A stretch of DNA of 64,000 nt from Alisma plantago-aquatica (GCA_963693085.1 OY856409.1:1533404472-1533468471), one strand, 5' to 3'; shown: positions 34,918 through 47,983, counted from the first letter of the stretch. Numbers and translations are program-made. The notes: generated by a model not told the origin, from the sequence alone.

Positions 34918-35760
34918 TCTCTTCATCTAAGAAAGTAAGTTCTTCCTTCTCTCCTTTGTTTCTCTTGTTGTTCTATCTCCTTCTTCCTTTATATAGGACG
35001 AAACCATGGTTCTTCATGGTAAAACTTGCTCTAAAGCATAAAGAACCCTTCTTTCTTGCTTCCTTGACCTAAGGTTTGCTTCCCTGGTGGAGAAAGGGCT
35101 ACCTTGGCTGAGTTCATAGCTACAACTAGGGTTTCCTTCCTCCTTTGCTTAGGCCTTCTTACTGTTTGGAGCTTGTTCTTCTTCCTAGAGGCGAGCTATA
35201 TAACCATCTTCATGTTTATTCCTTACTACTACCTTGTATGCTCATGTGCTTTCTCGAAAATGAAGAACTATGCATAAATAAGCAACCTTTGCCTAGGGTA
35301 TAAGTTTATGTGTTGTTCCTTGAGCGGTCTATCACCACAGACAAATGTTAAACCTTATACAATACCAATCTGAGGTATAGGAATCCTTAGACTTTGCTTA
35401 TATGCCAAACAATGGTTAATGGTGCTTCTTAAATGACAGGTTACACTTAGGATTTTTAGTTGTTTCTTACCTTGTGTAAGATCCAATGGTTACCTTCTTG
35501 CTAGAACTGAAGGGCTTGCTTTTGGTTCTATTTTACTTGTATTTCCTATGACAACCCATATTAACACCTTAGTTCTATTTGTATTCTTTTGGATGCTCAA
35601 GACTCGATGACTAAATGACCTATGACCATCAACCAATGGTAGTATTGGTTCAACACTCGATGGTATCAACCGATGGGAGTTCTGAATCAATGATCTGATG
35701 GTGACACTGAGTGTCACAACTGATGGGAGTCTTGGACAACACAACTAGTGGTGGTCTTGG
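34918..35760 (+). repeat. partial chromovirus LTR in inverted orientation
   Basis: This stretch aligns by eye with the reverse complement of about 38700-39430. Shared blocks include ACCATGGT, TTTCTTGCTTCCTTRACCTA, TTGGAGCTTSWTCTTCT and CTTCATGTTTATT. It is therefore a piece of the same LTR family as 38262-40363, pointing the other way. The left end is at the CACTA terminus and the right end fades after about 35760. Divergence is considerable. Confidence 0.6.
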
Positions 35761-38261
35761 ACACCACAACCAATGGTATGAATGAATCTTATGTGATGAT
35801 TCTTTTATGTCCAAATCTGATGATTTCCTTAATTGAATGATTCATGGGTTAGACTTACACCTTAATTGATGGATTTGAATAATGAACATGATCCTATGAT
35901 TAGGGTTTGATGCCTCAACATCCAATGGTTGGGTGAATCCATGGTGTAATGTTTTGGTTTTGATGATGTGAACTCTATGGTTCAATGTTCTTAATTGTGT
36001 AGTTTTACCTTTGCCCTCATTTGAATATAATTGGCAATAACCATGATGAGTTGATATGTAACCCTAATGTAACTTAGCTTGTTTCACCTAACCCAAATGG
36101 AATTAAGTGATTATGATTAATGACGATCATCCATGTTGAATGAATAATATGATAACAAAGTACTCTCTTATTGATGTTGAAATCCTAATATATATGTTGT
36201 TATATGAACATAATAGTTGCTTGTTATATTAGATAATGAATTTTCATCCTAACCCCTTATTAAAAGTCTAAGTGAAACAATTAAGTCAAGGCTAGAAGAA
36301 ACCATATGTCACATACAATAGAGATATAACTAATTGGCAAAAAGACGCAAGATGAAAACCCAATCTAGAAGTCCATCACCACACCCCCTCAACATTAAAA
36401 CATGCTTGTCCTCAAATATGTCCAACAAAATTTCTCTTTTTCTATTCAATCCATTATAAATGACAAATGAACTCAAGGACATTACTGCTGACTGATTAAG
36501 TTCAAACAACATATATGATCCACTTCTCCTCTCTCCTCTAACACAAACCAAATGCAATCAAGGCACAAAGCACTAAAACTTTCAACATCAGACACCAATA
36601 CTCATGCAAGTGAGGTGGTATTCACAAAGCTCTAAGTAAATCATTTCATATTTGAAATTTTTCACAACAGTTAGGAAGATTGTTTCATCTGCATGCATTC
36701 AACCTTATATGTCAATCCACTCCACATGACCCACTTTTCTATGTATTGGGTTCAAAGAGGGAAAAGTTTGATGTTTCCTAGCCAATGGGTATAAAATTAG
36801 AATAATGGGGTTGTGGAAAGAGATCAGAGCGCTATTACATAGAAGCGCTCATATTTTATTTTCTTTAATTAGGTACACAATTTAATAGGAGCACCTTTTA
36901 TTTTCTTTTTGAAATTTTCATTTTCCTTTTCCCCTTGTGTAGCTACATAGGGTAGGGTAGGAGGGCTGGACACCCAAAGCTTTATAGGGTGGTCAATTCC
37001 TACTCTTCCTTTTTATATGCCTTTTGTTTCTTTTCAAAATGTAGAGATGTAAGATATGATGGGGATGGTGGATCAAAAGAGAGGAGTCAGATGGTTTAGA
37101 TCTTCACATAAGGTCTCATTCATGAAATCTATTCAAATCATTTATCATATGAAATAAACAAAACCACGGTGAATGATCAAATATGGTAAACCACATTCTT
37201 TTCATGAGACTTCAATAACCCTAAACATCTATAAATTGCCTCAATTTCAACTAAACCAAACAATCCAACATCTCAGAAGAGAAGTGGAAAATATGAATAT
37301 ATTTGAAATTTGAGATCAGTAGTCATAGTCAAGTGTAAAATTGGGTGTGCCCATCATTGGTGATTCAGATCCATACAAACAAGTAGATATTAAGCTAAAA
37401 CATCTTTTAGGGGAAGATATTTCAAACTTGGGTGTATTTGGCACAATGATGCCAAATTTCCACTTTCACATCAAGATCGAACTACTAAGCAAGAAAGAGC
37501 GAGAAACAAAATCCTAACTAATAATAGAAAAAGATAATAATTGAATCAACATGCAATGCAATGTAAGTGGATATCATTAAAAATGCAATTTAAAAAATGC
37601 AACAAAACCTATGTGGTTGCCTTCCAAAATTGCTAAGTTAATTACCTTCAATCTGAAATGGACTTCCTTCAATCAATCATCCATTTGGAAACTTAATGGT
37701 CACTTTCTTGAAGTAAAGGGATTCATCATTCACATTCAACATTTGTTCCTCCTCCCATTGATCATATGAGTTCTCAAGAGGTTCACCTTCACCGTTAACA
37801 TCTTTCAAGTTATCAAATGAACCTTCCCGGAGACACTCCTCAACATTCTTAATCTTATGTCACATGCAAAATACTAACCACATATACAAGACAAGTATAT
37901 TTCACACACTTATCCTACTGTTTATGTTGCATGTAGTCAATATTATATGACCAAGAGAAAGAGACAATAAGTTCAGATAAAATATAATATCACATGGATA
38001 CTATAATCCACGTTGTCTCTTTATATGCAACATAGAAGGTAATATGGAAGGCGCACTCATATATAAATAGGACCAACAAATGAGAGCTCGGTAAATGCAT
38101 ATTCATCCTAGTGTTAGCTGCATTTTTAGTCTAGTTTTGTACTCATATCCATCAAATTAGCTTGGAGCTAGCTTGTATTTAGGTTTTCTTTATTTTATTA
38201 TTGGTTTTCATGGCACACTTGAACTACATCACATCGATACATATGTAGTAAAATGTATATG
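35761..38261. other. gene-free region with possible gypsy 3' remnant
   Basis: Around 36380-37700 there are phrases seen in the 3' regions of Athila/Tat-type elements on the minus strand: ACATGCTTGTCCTCAAATA and GTGGTTGCCTTCCAAAATT. The latter is comparable to GGGTTGCCTCCCGTCAAG at 46460 in the element described below. No coding domain was found. The rest holds nothing I recognise. Confidence 0.35.
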
Positions 38262-40363
38262 TGACACACTGTCACACTAAACGAGATTACTCAAAAACAA
38301 AACACATGATTAATTGCTAATTACCACATAGATAGAATAGAAAAATGATTAAAACCAACAAAACATCATAGTCATGTTCTAAAACATTAGCATAAAGGTC
38401 CAACTTCCTGCATCAGTAACACACCATGTCAAGTATTTACATGTATGTCCAGAGGAACCAGCCACAACCTATATACAGTAGAGATGTTGTTCCGCATATA
38501 CTTTCCATATACAAACATTAGCATACTGCCAAAAACTCAGTCAATACATGTATATAATCTACAAAAAATCCCCTTCCCAAACATTAGCATACTGCCAAAA
38601 ACTCAGTCGATACATGTAATGAAGTCATTGTTTGTTGTCAACATGTGCAAAAATGATCCAAAAATAGAGGGAAAACCATTGTTTGATGAATGGAGGGAAA
38701 CCATCGAGTGAAACTCAACAAGTGAGAACCAAAACAATCACTTTAAGGAAACATGACCATCATTTGAGGAGAGAAAGCATGAGAATCAGTTGCTCTCAAC
38801 AGAAAGAACCCAAAATAGCAGCTAAGCCACGAACATCAGTTGTCACAAGAAACCCAAGCAATATAGAAACAAGAGAAAAGCCATTAAGTTGCAAAGAAAG
38901 AAGGAAACAACTCAAAAACCCTAAGTACGACCATCAGATGTTGAGAAAAAACCATTGTTTGACCATATGAAAACAAATTCTAGAGCTTCCTTTACCAAGG
39001 AATGTTCATGTGAATGGTCAAAGGTCCATCCATGGTGATAAAATACTCAACAAATATCATATAAAATCAAACCCTAGGTAAAGGTAGTATCTTTATGCTT
39101 AGACCTTCGTTATAGACCATGATCATGTACATGTAAGCTAGTAGTAAACAATAAACATGAAGGAAGTTGTATAACTTCCCTCAAGGGAGAAGATGAAGCT
39201 CCAAATAGAAAGGAAAAGGAAGAGAGAAGAAAACCCAAGCTTGAGCTCTCCACTCGGCCAATCTAGCTCCTTCTCCAAAGAGGAAGAAAACCCTAGGTTA
39301 AGGAAGCAAGAAATATGTGTTCTTTAAGCTCTAGAGAAACATCTACCATGAAACACCATGGTCCCAACCAAGAAGAAGAGGGAAGAAGGTAGGACAGAAA
39401 GAAAACCAAAGTAAAGAGGGAATAACTTGCTTAGGTCAAGAACAAGTTAAGGAAGCTCCACAAGCACAAAGGGAGGGTAGATCTGAACCCTAGCAGCACA
39501 CGGAATGACATTGACCACCTTATTCTACCTTGGGAACCTTCTTCTCCACCAAGGAAGGGGGAAAGAAGATCTAGACAGCAAGGAAGAGTAAAGGACGTCC
39601 AAAGGGTTTGTTTTCATGCAAAAGGGAAGGTATATAAAGCTATGGATAAGAGGGGAGAGAAGGTTAAGGTGTCCTACTAGGTTGGCCATGTGTCCACGGC
39701 CTAAAACCATCACATCCATGCAATTAGAGCGTCCATTAGTTGTGAAATCTAGGGGAGAAATTTGTCGTTGACTCCAAGCCAACCATAGACCGTCAACAGT
39801 AGTCTAACCATCAGATCTTGACGCTTAGGTCACAAGGGTTAAAACATAAGCCACCATCGATTTAAACCACCACTTGGTGGACCACCAACCCAACAAGCTC
39901 CAAGAGGGGAAACCATTAATGCTCACACATCATAGGATAACCAACAGAACACCAACACCATCATATCCCATCAAACAAAGTTGAACCACCAAGTTCCACC
40001 ATCCCAGGTAGCTTATCCATGAGAGGGGAACCCTAACTCAACTTGAAAGAGATGTCACCACCAAACCAAGGTGTGTCAAGGTGCCCATGATATGAAAAGA
40101 TCAATCCTAATAAGAAAATATATAAGGCACCAAAAGAATGTGACAAATTGCAAGAAATAATTCATATATGGGTAAATTGCATAAAATCCCCAAACAAGCA
40201 TATAAATGCATAACTTTCTCAAACATTGTCCAAATTATACCAAACTTGGAACTTAAATTTGTCACATGACATAAAGTAACATATTAGGGTTAGATTAAGG
40301 TTTTGAGTAGTAAATTATGATAATAAACCAGGTTCAACCAAAATCAAGGTTAGGGATCTTGCA
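38262..40363 (-). repeat. chromovirus 3' LTR
   Basis: On the minus strand it begins TGCAAGATCCCTAACC, right after the end of the chromodomain region and a TTTGGGGCAAAAT purine-rich stretch, and ends GTGACAGTGTGTCA at 38262. The last ~320 bp match the first part of the LTR at 55739. A 66-bp tandem duplication is inside (38513-38620). It is about 2.1 kb. Confidence 0.65.
38513..38620. repeat. 66-bp tandem duplication inside the LTR
   Basis: AAACATTAGCATACTGCC and the following ACTCAGTCRATACATGTA occur at 38513 and again 66 bases on at 38579. The related LTR at 55739 has only one copy, so the duplication happened in this copy. Confidence 0.8.
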
Positions 40364-40395
40364 ACCATAAATATGTTGAAGGATTTTGCCCCAAA

Positions 40396-40905
40396 TATCC
40401 AATGCAAATAGAGATAGGTACTTCCTACACATCTCATCCTATAACTCTCACACCTCTTCCTCCACATCACGGTGATGCCAAAAAACCTTCACTAAGACTA
40501 TGTCCTTCTTCTTCAACTTCTTCACTCTCCTTTCCAAGATCAATGTGGGACCCTCCACATAGAAAACATCCTCATCCAACTCAACCTCCATTTCCTGGAT
40601 CATCTACTCTGTATCTGGATGACAATTCCTCAACATGAAGACATGAAAGATATTATGCAACCTATGCAACTCTAGCAGTAACTATATCTTGTATGTCACC
40701 TTCCCAACAACATCGAAGATAGGATATGGTCCCATAAACTTAGGAGCCAACTTACCCTTCTTACCAAACCTCAACACACCCTTCCAAGGGGAAACATTGA
40801 GATACACCATGTCTCCCACTTGGAACTCTAACGGTATGTGATGGTTATTATCATAAGACTCTCGTGCATCCTACCAGAGGTGCACACAGTAATCAATTTG
40901 GATTT
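40396..40905 (-). pseudogene. chromovirus integrase C-terminus and chromodomain
   Basis: On the minus strand, from 40905 down, SYDNNHHIPLEFQVGDMVYL, SPWKGVLRFGKKGKLAPKF, GPYPIFDVVGKVTYKI and HNIFHVFMLRNCHPD match the integrase tail of Tekay/Del-type chromoviruses. ILERRVKKLKKK, VKVFWHHRDVEEE and CRKYLSLF match the chromodomain-like end, which in this group targets insertion to heterochromatin. Several stops are present. It abuts the LTR at 40363. Confidence 0.8.
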
Positions 40906-42611
40906 GACTAGATGCGCCCCACAAGATTGGGACACACTTGGGTATCTATTAAAATTTATAAGGACTTAAACCGAGACATCTAATATTACTGAAACACTTA
41001 ACCGCAAGCACACAAGGTCATTTCATAGTATATGAGGGCTTCAAGTATAGGTCAATCCACTTGGAGAAAAGGGGCACCAGATCTAGGTTACTTTTGGGCT
41101 AGGTTCCTACAGTGAAGTCTAGGGTTGAAGGGTTTGAAGGTTGATTTATTTTATTATAATTATGGGTGAACAAACAAGCAAAAAGAAAGGAGAGAAAACA
41201 AGAAAAAAAATCTAAGTTATCCCTGGATAGCAAATTCTAATGAGCAAGAAAAGATAAGGCAAGCAAGAAAAGAACAAACTTTGCTAAGGCAAGTAAGAAG
41301 AAGTATACAATACACTAAGATAGAAAATAGGAAAAATAGAAATGAAAGAGCTAAACTAGCAAGATAAAAGCAATAACAAGGCAATAAGCTAACTAAAAAA
41401 TAAAGATCTAACTAAGCTAACACTAGCTAAGAAAGAAGGCAATAGGGTTTCAAAGCAATAAAGGGATGTGTGCGTTGTTTGGGGGATGCACTTATCAATT
41501 ATGTTGGGGTGATATGTGAAAGTTATGATTTCATTTAGATTATCAAACCAAACAACAAGCTAGAGGCTAATGAATTGCCCTAAACTACTAACTGTCATGG
41601 GTAGGATAGGTTGTGTATAGGGGAACTAGTCCGTAACACCTCCCACCACCCTTATGAGGCTCAATTGGGTTAGGGTTTAGGTGTAATTCAATTAGAGTCT
41701 AAACAAGGCTAGGTTTCTAGATTAGTGGATCTTAGGGTGATTAGGGGTTGAGGGTAGTAATGGGAGTGGAAATGAGGTTGTAAGTCTCACATCACCCTCA
41801 TTTTAGCCTTGAGAAAGCTCTAAGATAATCACACTAAATTCATCTAAAATAACTACTTAGATCTCTCAACCAGGGTTAGGAGAATAAATTAGTATGTAGG
41901 AGGATGGGTGGCTAGCTAGGGATCCAAGAAGTGGACCTAGGAATAAATTCTAAAATTCATACATATAAGCAATTTGCCTAAATTTCTAGGTGATTTTAAG
42001 CACAAATCAAGAAGAAATCTATGGATAATGATATAGAAATTGAACACAATCATTAGCAAATGAAATGACAATGTTTACATATTATTTTCCCCTTATATGG
42101 TATCAAAGTATCATTTTTGGCACCAAACAGCTCACCTAAGGGGGCTAGCTACTCATGGAAATGAAAAATACAAAAAGAAAGGAGAAAGAGGTAGAAGTAG
42201 TCATGGATCTCGGTGTAGATGGAGTGGGCGTCCTCTCCATATGTTGTAAGGGTGTCCTACCTCCTCCACCAAGATGCAATGACATGGAATGATGGTGGAA
42301 GGTGACCAAAACACCAAGAAACTAGGGTTGTGATGGTGGAAATGGTGAAATATAGTGGTATGGAGGTAGAAATGAAGTGGAATGGATAAGGGGAGAAAAT
42401 GGGGAGCTAGGAGGGGGTAGGAGGTAGCTAACCTCGACCTCCATCAGACACCCACATATATATAGGTGGGTAGGAAGCAATACGTCAAGTAGAGGTCATG
42501 TGGGAAATGCAACTCACAAGTATCTAGGTTTTTGTAAGTAGGACGGTCGTACTGAGCAACACATACATGGTGGGGTGTGAGTGGAATGGTCATGGTGGAT
42601 GGGAAGTGGGA
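40906..42611 (-). repeat. LTR-like sequence, left part, split by the element at 42612
   Basis: No coding domain is visible. The segment near its left end (ACCGCAAGCACACAAGG, then AGTATAGGTCAATCCACTTG) recalls the CCGCAAGCGGACAAG...GGATCGAACCCAAAGG region that lies next to the primer site in the LTR at 49587. That suggests an Athila/Tat-type LTR in minus orientation. Its other part would be 51773-52380. It could be a solo LTR. Confidence 0.4.
42607..42611. repeat. imperfect target-site duplication, left copy
   Basis: TGGGA before the left LTR corresponds to TGGGC (51768-51772) after the right LTR, with one base different. This fits a 5-bp duplication that has since mutated. Confidence 0.6.
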
Positions 42612-42984
42612 TGATGTGGTATTTTTGAACACACTAACAAACTCACTCGGGGATGAAATCCTTGAGATTTTACCAAAACCAAAGTGCAATAATACCACCC
42701 GCAAGTGGACGAGTCTTATCGCGGTATAGTTAAGGATCGAACCCAAAGGACAACATTTTTAAGAATCCTTATCAGTTGGATCTAGCTCAAGTAAAACTAA
42801 TATTTAGAATGATTGGTTGATTTGAGGTTACTTAAACTAATTGCAAGAAAGTAAAAGTTGAATTAAAGTTGGGGTTTAGATCAATGATATGGAATCACTG
42901 GGATGGTACTAGGTTTCACCACCGCTACACACGCAACATATTCAATCGTGAACAGTCTCGGCAAGATATAACAATCCAAGTAGA

Positions 42985-43445
42985 GCTGCTACAAAACTCC
43001 CCATACGGGAGTTGGGTTCGCGTAAGCATCACCTTAGGCATCCGATGTCTCATCACCATCTATATCACTTACTGACGGCTCTGAAGATACAAAAATCCAA
43101 CTAAGCTTGTGGCCCCCCTATACAGGCGTTAGGCACACAAAAGCATCACCGAAGGCTAGATGGCATGTCCCCTCGTGAATCATACACTTACAACCTCAAG
43201 GAATCCTTTCAAAAGTTCTCTTCAAGGAGTCAACCACATTAATCGATAAGCAAGAAAGTGGTTAATATACGAGCAAACATCGACGATTAATAAGAAGATA
43301 CAAAATCCAACTAAGGCTGTGAAACCCCTATACAGGCGTTAGGCGCACAAAAGCATCACCGAAGGCTAGATGGCTCGTCCCCTCACGGATCATACACTTA
43401 TGACCTCAAGGAATCCTTTCAGAAGTTCTCGTCAAGGAGTCAAAC
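42985..43445. repeat. ~211-bp tandem units in the LTR
   Basis: The block from CAACTAAGSYTGTG to CTCRTCAAGGAGTCAA occurs twice with offset 211 (from 43086 and 43297), and a third, more diverged and shorter unit precedes them at about 42985. The same arrangement is in the other LTR at about 49965-50410, so it predates the insertion. Confidence 0.75.
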
Positions 43446-43972
43446 TTGTTAAACGACATTCAATCCTATATATAGATGTTCTCGCAACATAGGAAGAACA
43501 AAGATGAAAGCAAGCAATTAATCAACTACGAACATAACAGTTAATGACAAAATGAAGAGTCATATACATTGCCTTGGAGAGTTTAACAAAAGAACATGGT
43601 TTGCAAGGGCTGCGGGGCTAGTCCCTGCACCCCAGTGAAAAGGTACTACTCGCTCATGATGCGAGAAACAAGAAGGATGAGAAAGAAAGAGAGATTTTCC
43701 ATGAACTCGGTGAAGAAGGTAGTCGTAGCCCGGTGAAGAAGATACGCCTTCTACGTCATGTCGGAGGAGATCTGGAAGTGAACGGGAGTTGCCAAGACAG
43801 AACAGACAGTCTCCCTTGCTTTGTCTTCCTTCTCTCCTCAGCCTCCTTGGTTGCAACACAGGCAGTAGGAGGAATGGAACTGGCATACTCTGGACTGGAT
43901 TTGGATCGGAACTGTGTTCGGGCAGCCTAGTGACGTCCGGATCTGATGCCCCAAATGAGGACCCTTGGGGTC

Positions 43973-43983
43973 CTATTTATAGG
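43973..43983 (-). promoter_or_regulatory. TATA box present only in the 3' LTR
   Basis: The minus strand reads CCTATAAATAG within TGCCTATAAATAGGACCCC, a near-ideal TATA box in the orientation of the element. The equivalent position in the 5' LTR (near 50827) lies within a ~180-bp deletion, so the copy that should drive the element lacks this box. Confidence 0.6.
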
Positions 43984-43989
43984 CACAAA

Positions 43990-44830
43990 TCTAACACCAA
44001 ACGGTCTCGGATTAGAAGAGACCAAACAATTTCTGTTAGTTTAGACCAAACGGTCGTGAAATATCTCCTCCAAACGGTCTGGAGACCATTTGCTACCAAA
44101 CGGTCTCGGTGCGCGACATTCGGTCTTTGCAATCACAGCAAACAATCTTGAGACTGCATGGGCTCAAACGATTTTGAGACCATATGGGCTCAAACGGTCT
44201 TGAGAACGCATGGTCTCAAATGGTCTTGAGACTGCATGGGCTCAAACGGTCTTGATCAGCAATCATCCATGCGGTTTATAGCTCACGTGGTCTACTTTAG
44301 CAAACTGTTTTGGCATTCGGTCTTTGTATATTCCACCAAATGGTCTTGGAGAACCCGACACCGACAAACAGTCTCAGATGTTTTCTTTTCCAAAAGGTTT
44401 TCCATCCATCCTCTAAACGGTCTCGTCGCTGCTTGATCTTTCGTGTCCTGGCCTATCAGTCTTCACCTCGACATCCAACTGGGTTGTTACTCCTGTCCAT
44501 ACAGTCGTGTATGACCGGTCTTGGTTTGGGATCGTGTAGTTGCCGACGTAGGATCGAGCGACGGCGGTGGTGTTGTTGATGCGAGTTCACCGGAGAAGAT
44601 GACGACGGAAGTGGTGCTAGGAGGCATTGAGGCAAGGAAGGTTCGAATGGTCATGGGAGGTAGATCACCGCCAAATGGTCTCGGCTTGGTAGATGTGTCA
44701 AACGGTCTTGTGACCGCATGGACCCAAACAAGCTTGAGACCGCATGGACCCAAATGGTCTTGGGATCGCAAGGACCCAAATGGTCTTGGGACCACATGGA
44801 CCCAAACGATCTTGAGACCGCATGCGTGGA
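43990..44830. repeat. AAACGGTCTTGAGACC sub-repeats (3' LTR)
   Basis: More than twenty variants of AAACGGTCTYG occur here. Many sit in a ~26-bp unit, AAACGGTCTTGAGACCGCAT plus GGGCTC or GGACCC. The core GGTCTTGAGACC is an inverted repeat. The 5' LTR carries the same kind of array (50840-51600) with fewer units in its second part. Confidence 0.85.
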
Positions 44831-44997
44831 ATTTCTTGGTTACCTGCATTAAATGAACAATGTTTAGTTAAAACCTTATTAATCGAATCGACTAAGTAGT
44901 TTTGCACATTATGATCCATATTGAGTGAAAATAGAATGTAAAGAGTTAAATTGATTTGAAGTGATAATTGGATTTCATGATGAATATACGTTCATCA

Positions 44998-46524
44998 AAA
45001 TAGCCCGAACTTAAACGTTACTCGTCCTCGAGTAACACGGAATCTGAAACTGTCACCAAATGAATACTTTCAATTCATGTGATTGCTTCATCTTCACATC
45101 ACGAATGTTTTCTTTCTTGCTCAATATGACTCAGTATCTCAACCTCCTGAGACCACTAAACACATCTTACCATATCTTCGTTCCTGAGTTCGTTTTCCAA
45201 TATCACTTCCTCCTCACTTTTTCCAACAACAAGCATGTCAAAGAGTTTTGTAAGAGTCCAGAGATACCCGCAGAACAACAAGTGTGCATCCGATTTGACA
45301 CTGGTGTTTTTCGAGATAGTGCGGGCATGCATTGTTCCATTAGGTAGAAAATGGAGTGAACGGTGGTATAGAAAGAAGAAGTAAATCTCTCCTCTATTCG
45401 ACTTGAGATTTTTATTTGCTTTGCAATTTCATTTATTGCATTTTTTGTGTGCGAATATCTCCTCTATTTGACTCGAGATGGCATTTCTTTTTGTGCACAC
45501 TTTGGCATCTTTTGATTGTAAATCTCTCCTCTATTCGACTCGAGATTGTAATTTTGGTGGTACACCCCTATTTATTTGTGAGGGGTATGGAAGAAGCGGA
45601 TATAGAGGGAAGTGGCGTGCCACCCCGAACTTAGGGTTTGGCACAAATTCGACTATTTTTGTTTCTTTTTGATGAATGGAAGGATACAAAGATGATAGAA
45701 GAGATGTAGAAGAGAGTTCAGATCAGAATGCAACTTGATTTACAATTCACTGTACCGGGTTGTTCTCTTTATGGTACTCTGCTCAAATAGTGACATGATG
45801 AGGATCCAGTGGAGATTCCATGTTATTGTTCCACTAGTCAGTTAGGAAGCACGACGTGTTTGATCCCTATCAGCTTGATGGACACTTATCATCTTTGCAA
45901 AAAGTATCATGAGGTTAGGAATCATAAGCTTCACAAGATGATTTCAATCAGAAGGCTTGTTTTAGAGAGTGGTTGTTTTGAGGATTTACTTCGAATTAGG
46001 AGGATATAATTATTGAAAATGCATAGCAATTTAGTTCATGACTATTAATGAAACCAGGGAGTGTCAAAAATTCATCAAGTATCTGTCCAATTTCTTTGAA
46101 AATCATTATAAATTTTGAAAAGTTTGAACATTTTATCAAAAATGTGATAGTGAAAACTTAAGTATGAAAATAGGGTGTAGGTGGAAGCGAGGTACGTACC
46201 ACCCACCCTCCACCCTGAACTTAGAGATTTGCTCGACCCAAGCAAACCCTAAATCCAAGATGGAGGGGGAAAATCATGCCAGAATGACCACCGGGTGTGG
46301 TTGCGTTCCGTTCAGCGCGCATCCTCTTATCTGAAAATCTCAAGGGTAAAGGGAAGTTAGATCTTTAAAAATAGCATTTTGCGAAGCGAATTTTATTTAA
46401 GGAAAAGTTAACTAGAAGGTGAAAACAAAATTTTGAAAAGAAAAGTAAAACAAATTTATTGATCGGGTTGCCTCCCGTCAAGTGCCTTTGTTTTATGTCG
46501 ATGGCTCGACTGGATCCTTTAGCT
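44998..46524 (-). other. 3' non-coding region of the gypsy element
   Basis: From the end of integrase to the 3' LTR there is about 1.5 kb without recognised domains. It includes four copies of AATCTCTCCTCTATTCGACT-like sequence (45380-45560) and GGGTTGCCTCCCGTCAAG near 46465, a phrase typical of this lineage. The polypurine tract should lie just right of 44997 (minus strand AAGTTCGGGCTATTT) and is degraded. Confidence 0.65.
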
Positions 46525-47816
46525 TCATGGTGGATCCTTTGGATTTGTGAGTTCTAGCATTGTTTTAGTTTCTATGTTAGTTGAGGTGAGATATCTCTTT
46601 AAGCGGTGACCATTTGTTACAAATTCACCTATCTTTTCACTCCATAATGAGAAGGCACCATGTGGAGAGGTGCTCTTGATGATGTATGGTCCAAACCAGT
46701 GTGAGCGGAGTTTTCCTGGGAATAACTTCAATCTTGAGTTAAATAGAAGAACTTGGTCTCCTACTTGTATGTGTTTTCTTTTCAGTTGTCCATCGTGCCA
46801 AAGTTTGTACGTTCTTTGTAGATTCGTGCATTCTCATAAGCTGTCATCCTGAGTTCTTCCAGCTCTTGGAGTTGCAGAATCCTGACTTGGCCAACTTCTT
46901 TCATATCAAAGTTCAGTTGTTTAATTACCCACCATGCCTTGTGTTCTAGTTCGACTGGCATGTGGCAAGCCTTTCCATATATTAATCGAAAAGGTGTAGT
47001 CCCAATGGGAGTTTTATGGGCAGTTCGATAGGCCCATAAGGCATCATTGATTTTTGTTGACCAGTCCTTCTGATTGCGTCCTACAGTTTTTTCCAGAATA
47101 GCCTTTAATTGACGGTTAGAGACCTCTACCTGTCCACTTGTTTATGGATGGTAAGGTGAGGATACCTTATGTGGTACACTGTATTTTCTCAGTAAAGCTT
47201 CAAAGCTTCTTTCAAGGAAGTGGGACCCTCCGTCAGATATCACGGTTTGTGGTACTCCAAAACGGGGGAAAATAATATCTTTGAATAATTTGATGATGGG
47301 TTTGGATTCACTAGTAACGGTTGGTATAGCTTCAACCCATTTTGAGACGTAGTCCACCGCCACTAGGATGTATGATCATCCATGAGAAGATGTGAATGGA
47401 CCCATGTAGTCCGAACCCCAAACATCGAATATCTCTACTTCATGCCATAGATTCAGTGGCATCTCATCTCTCTTTATTATATTACCTGTTCGTTGACATT
47501 TGTCACATGATAGGACAAAATCGTAAGACTCGTTGGATATGTTTGGCCAGAAGAATCCACATTGCAAAACCTTTCTAACAGTCTTTCTAGAGCTCATATG
47601 TCCTCCCACAGGTCCTGAGTGACATTGTTCCAAAATATATTGAGCTTCTTCTTCGGCGATACAATGTCTATACAAGCCATCGACACATAGTTTAAAAAGA
47701 TATGGTTCATCCCAGTGATATTGCTTCACATCATGCATGAACTTCTTTAGTGCATTCCCGGTGCATTGGGGATGGATGACCCCAGGACCAAGGTAGTTTA
47801 CAAAATCTGAGACCAT
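46525..47816 (-). pseudogene. gypsy integrase
   Basis: Integrase inserts element DNA into the genome. On the minus strand it shows the HHCC zinc-binding part (CHSGPVGGHMS, then SCDKCQRTG), and the catalytic core with WGSDYMGPF (first Asp), VISDGGSHF (second Asp) and [11 protein letters not shown] (Glu). The tail [20 protein letters not shown] with FPGKLRSHWFGPY follows. All three catalytic residues are present. Breaks are a TGA at the end of the 47376-47816 frame, a TAA at 47142 just before the Glu block and a single-base frameshift near 46810. It is better kept than any other pol piece in the window. Confidence 0.88.
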
Positions 47817-47983
47817 GGTACAACTTCTGAGACCCTCATTAGTTGATCATCTGGCAGGGAGTCATTGATCGAAATCTTCTCAGTATCTAAAGTGTGGATG
47901 CGACTGAAGTGGTCTGCTACAACATTCTCGATACCCTTTTTATCTCTTATCTCTAGATCAAATTCTTGTAATAGGAGTTTCAT
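47798..47983 (-). pseudogene. end of RNase H, next to a deletion junction
   Basis: LLLQEFDLEIRDKKG and ENVVADHFSRI are the last conserved blocks of gypsy RNase H before integrase. They follow directly after a gag-protease linker, showing that everything between was lost. A frameshift near 47818 separates it from integrase. Confidence 0.85.

Larger units (their letters stand above)
42612..44997 (-). repeat. 3' LTR of the gypsy element
   Basis: On the minus strand it begins TGATGAACGTATATTC and ends with CATCA on its left side (plus strand TGATGTGGTATTTTTGAAC). It is 2,386 bp. It contains three diverged tandem units of a TACRGGCGTTAGGCACACA-type sequence (42985-43445), a TATA box (43973-43983) and AAACGGTCTTGAGACCGCAT sub-repeats (43990-44830). 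Confidence 0.88.

Noticed and set aside
42700..42760. tRNA-like B-box (GGATCGAACCC)
   Set aside because: It is inside an LTR, recurs at 49708, and lacks an A box and cloverleaf partners.
44487..44849. 120-codon minus- and 111-codon plus-strand frames in the gypsy LTR
   Set aside because: They are made of the AAACGGTCTTGAGACC sub-repeats and reappear in the other LTR; not genes.
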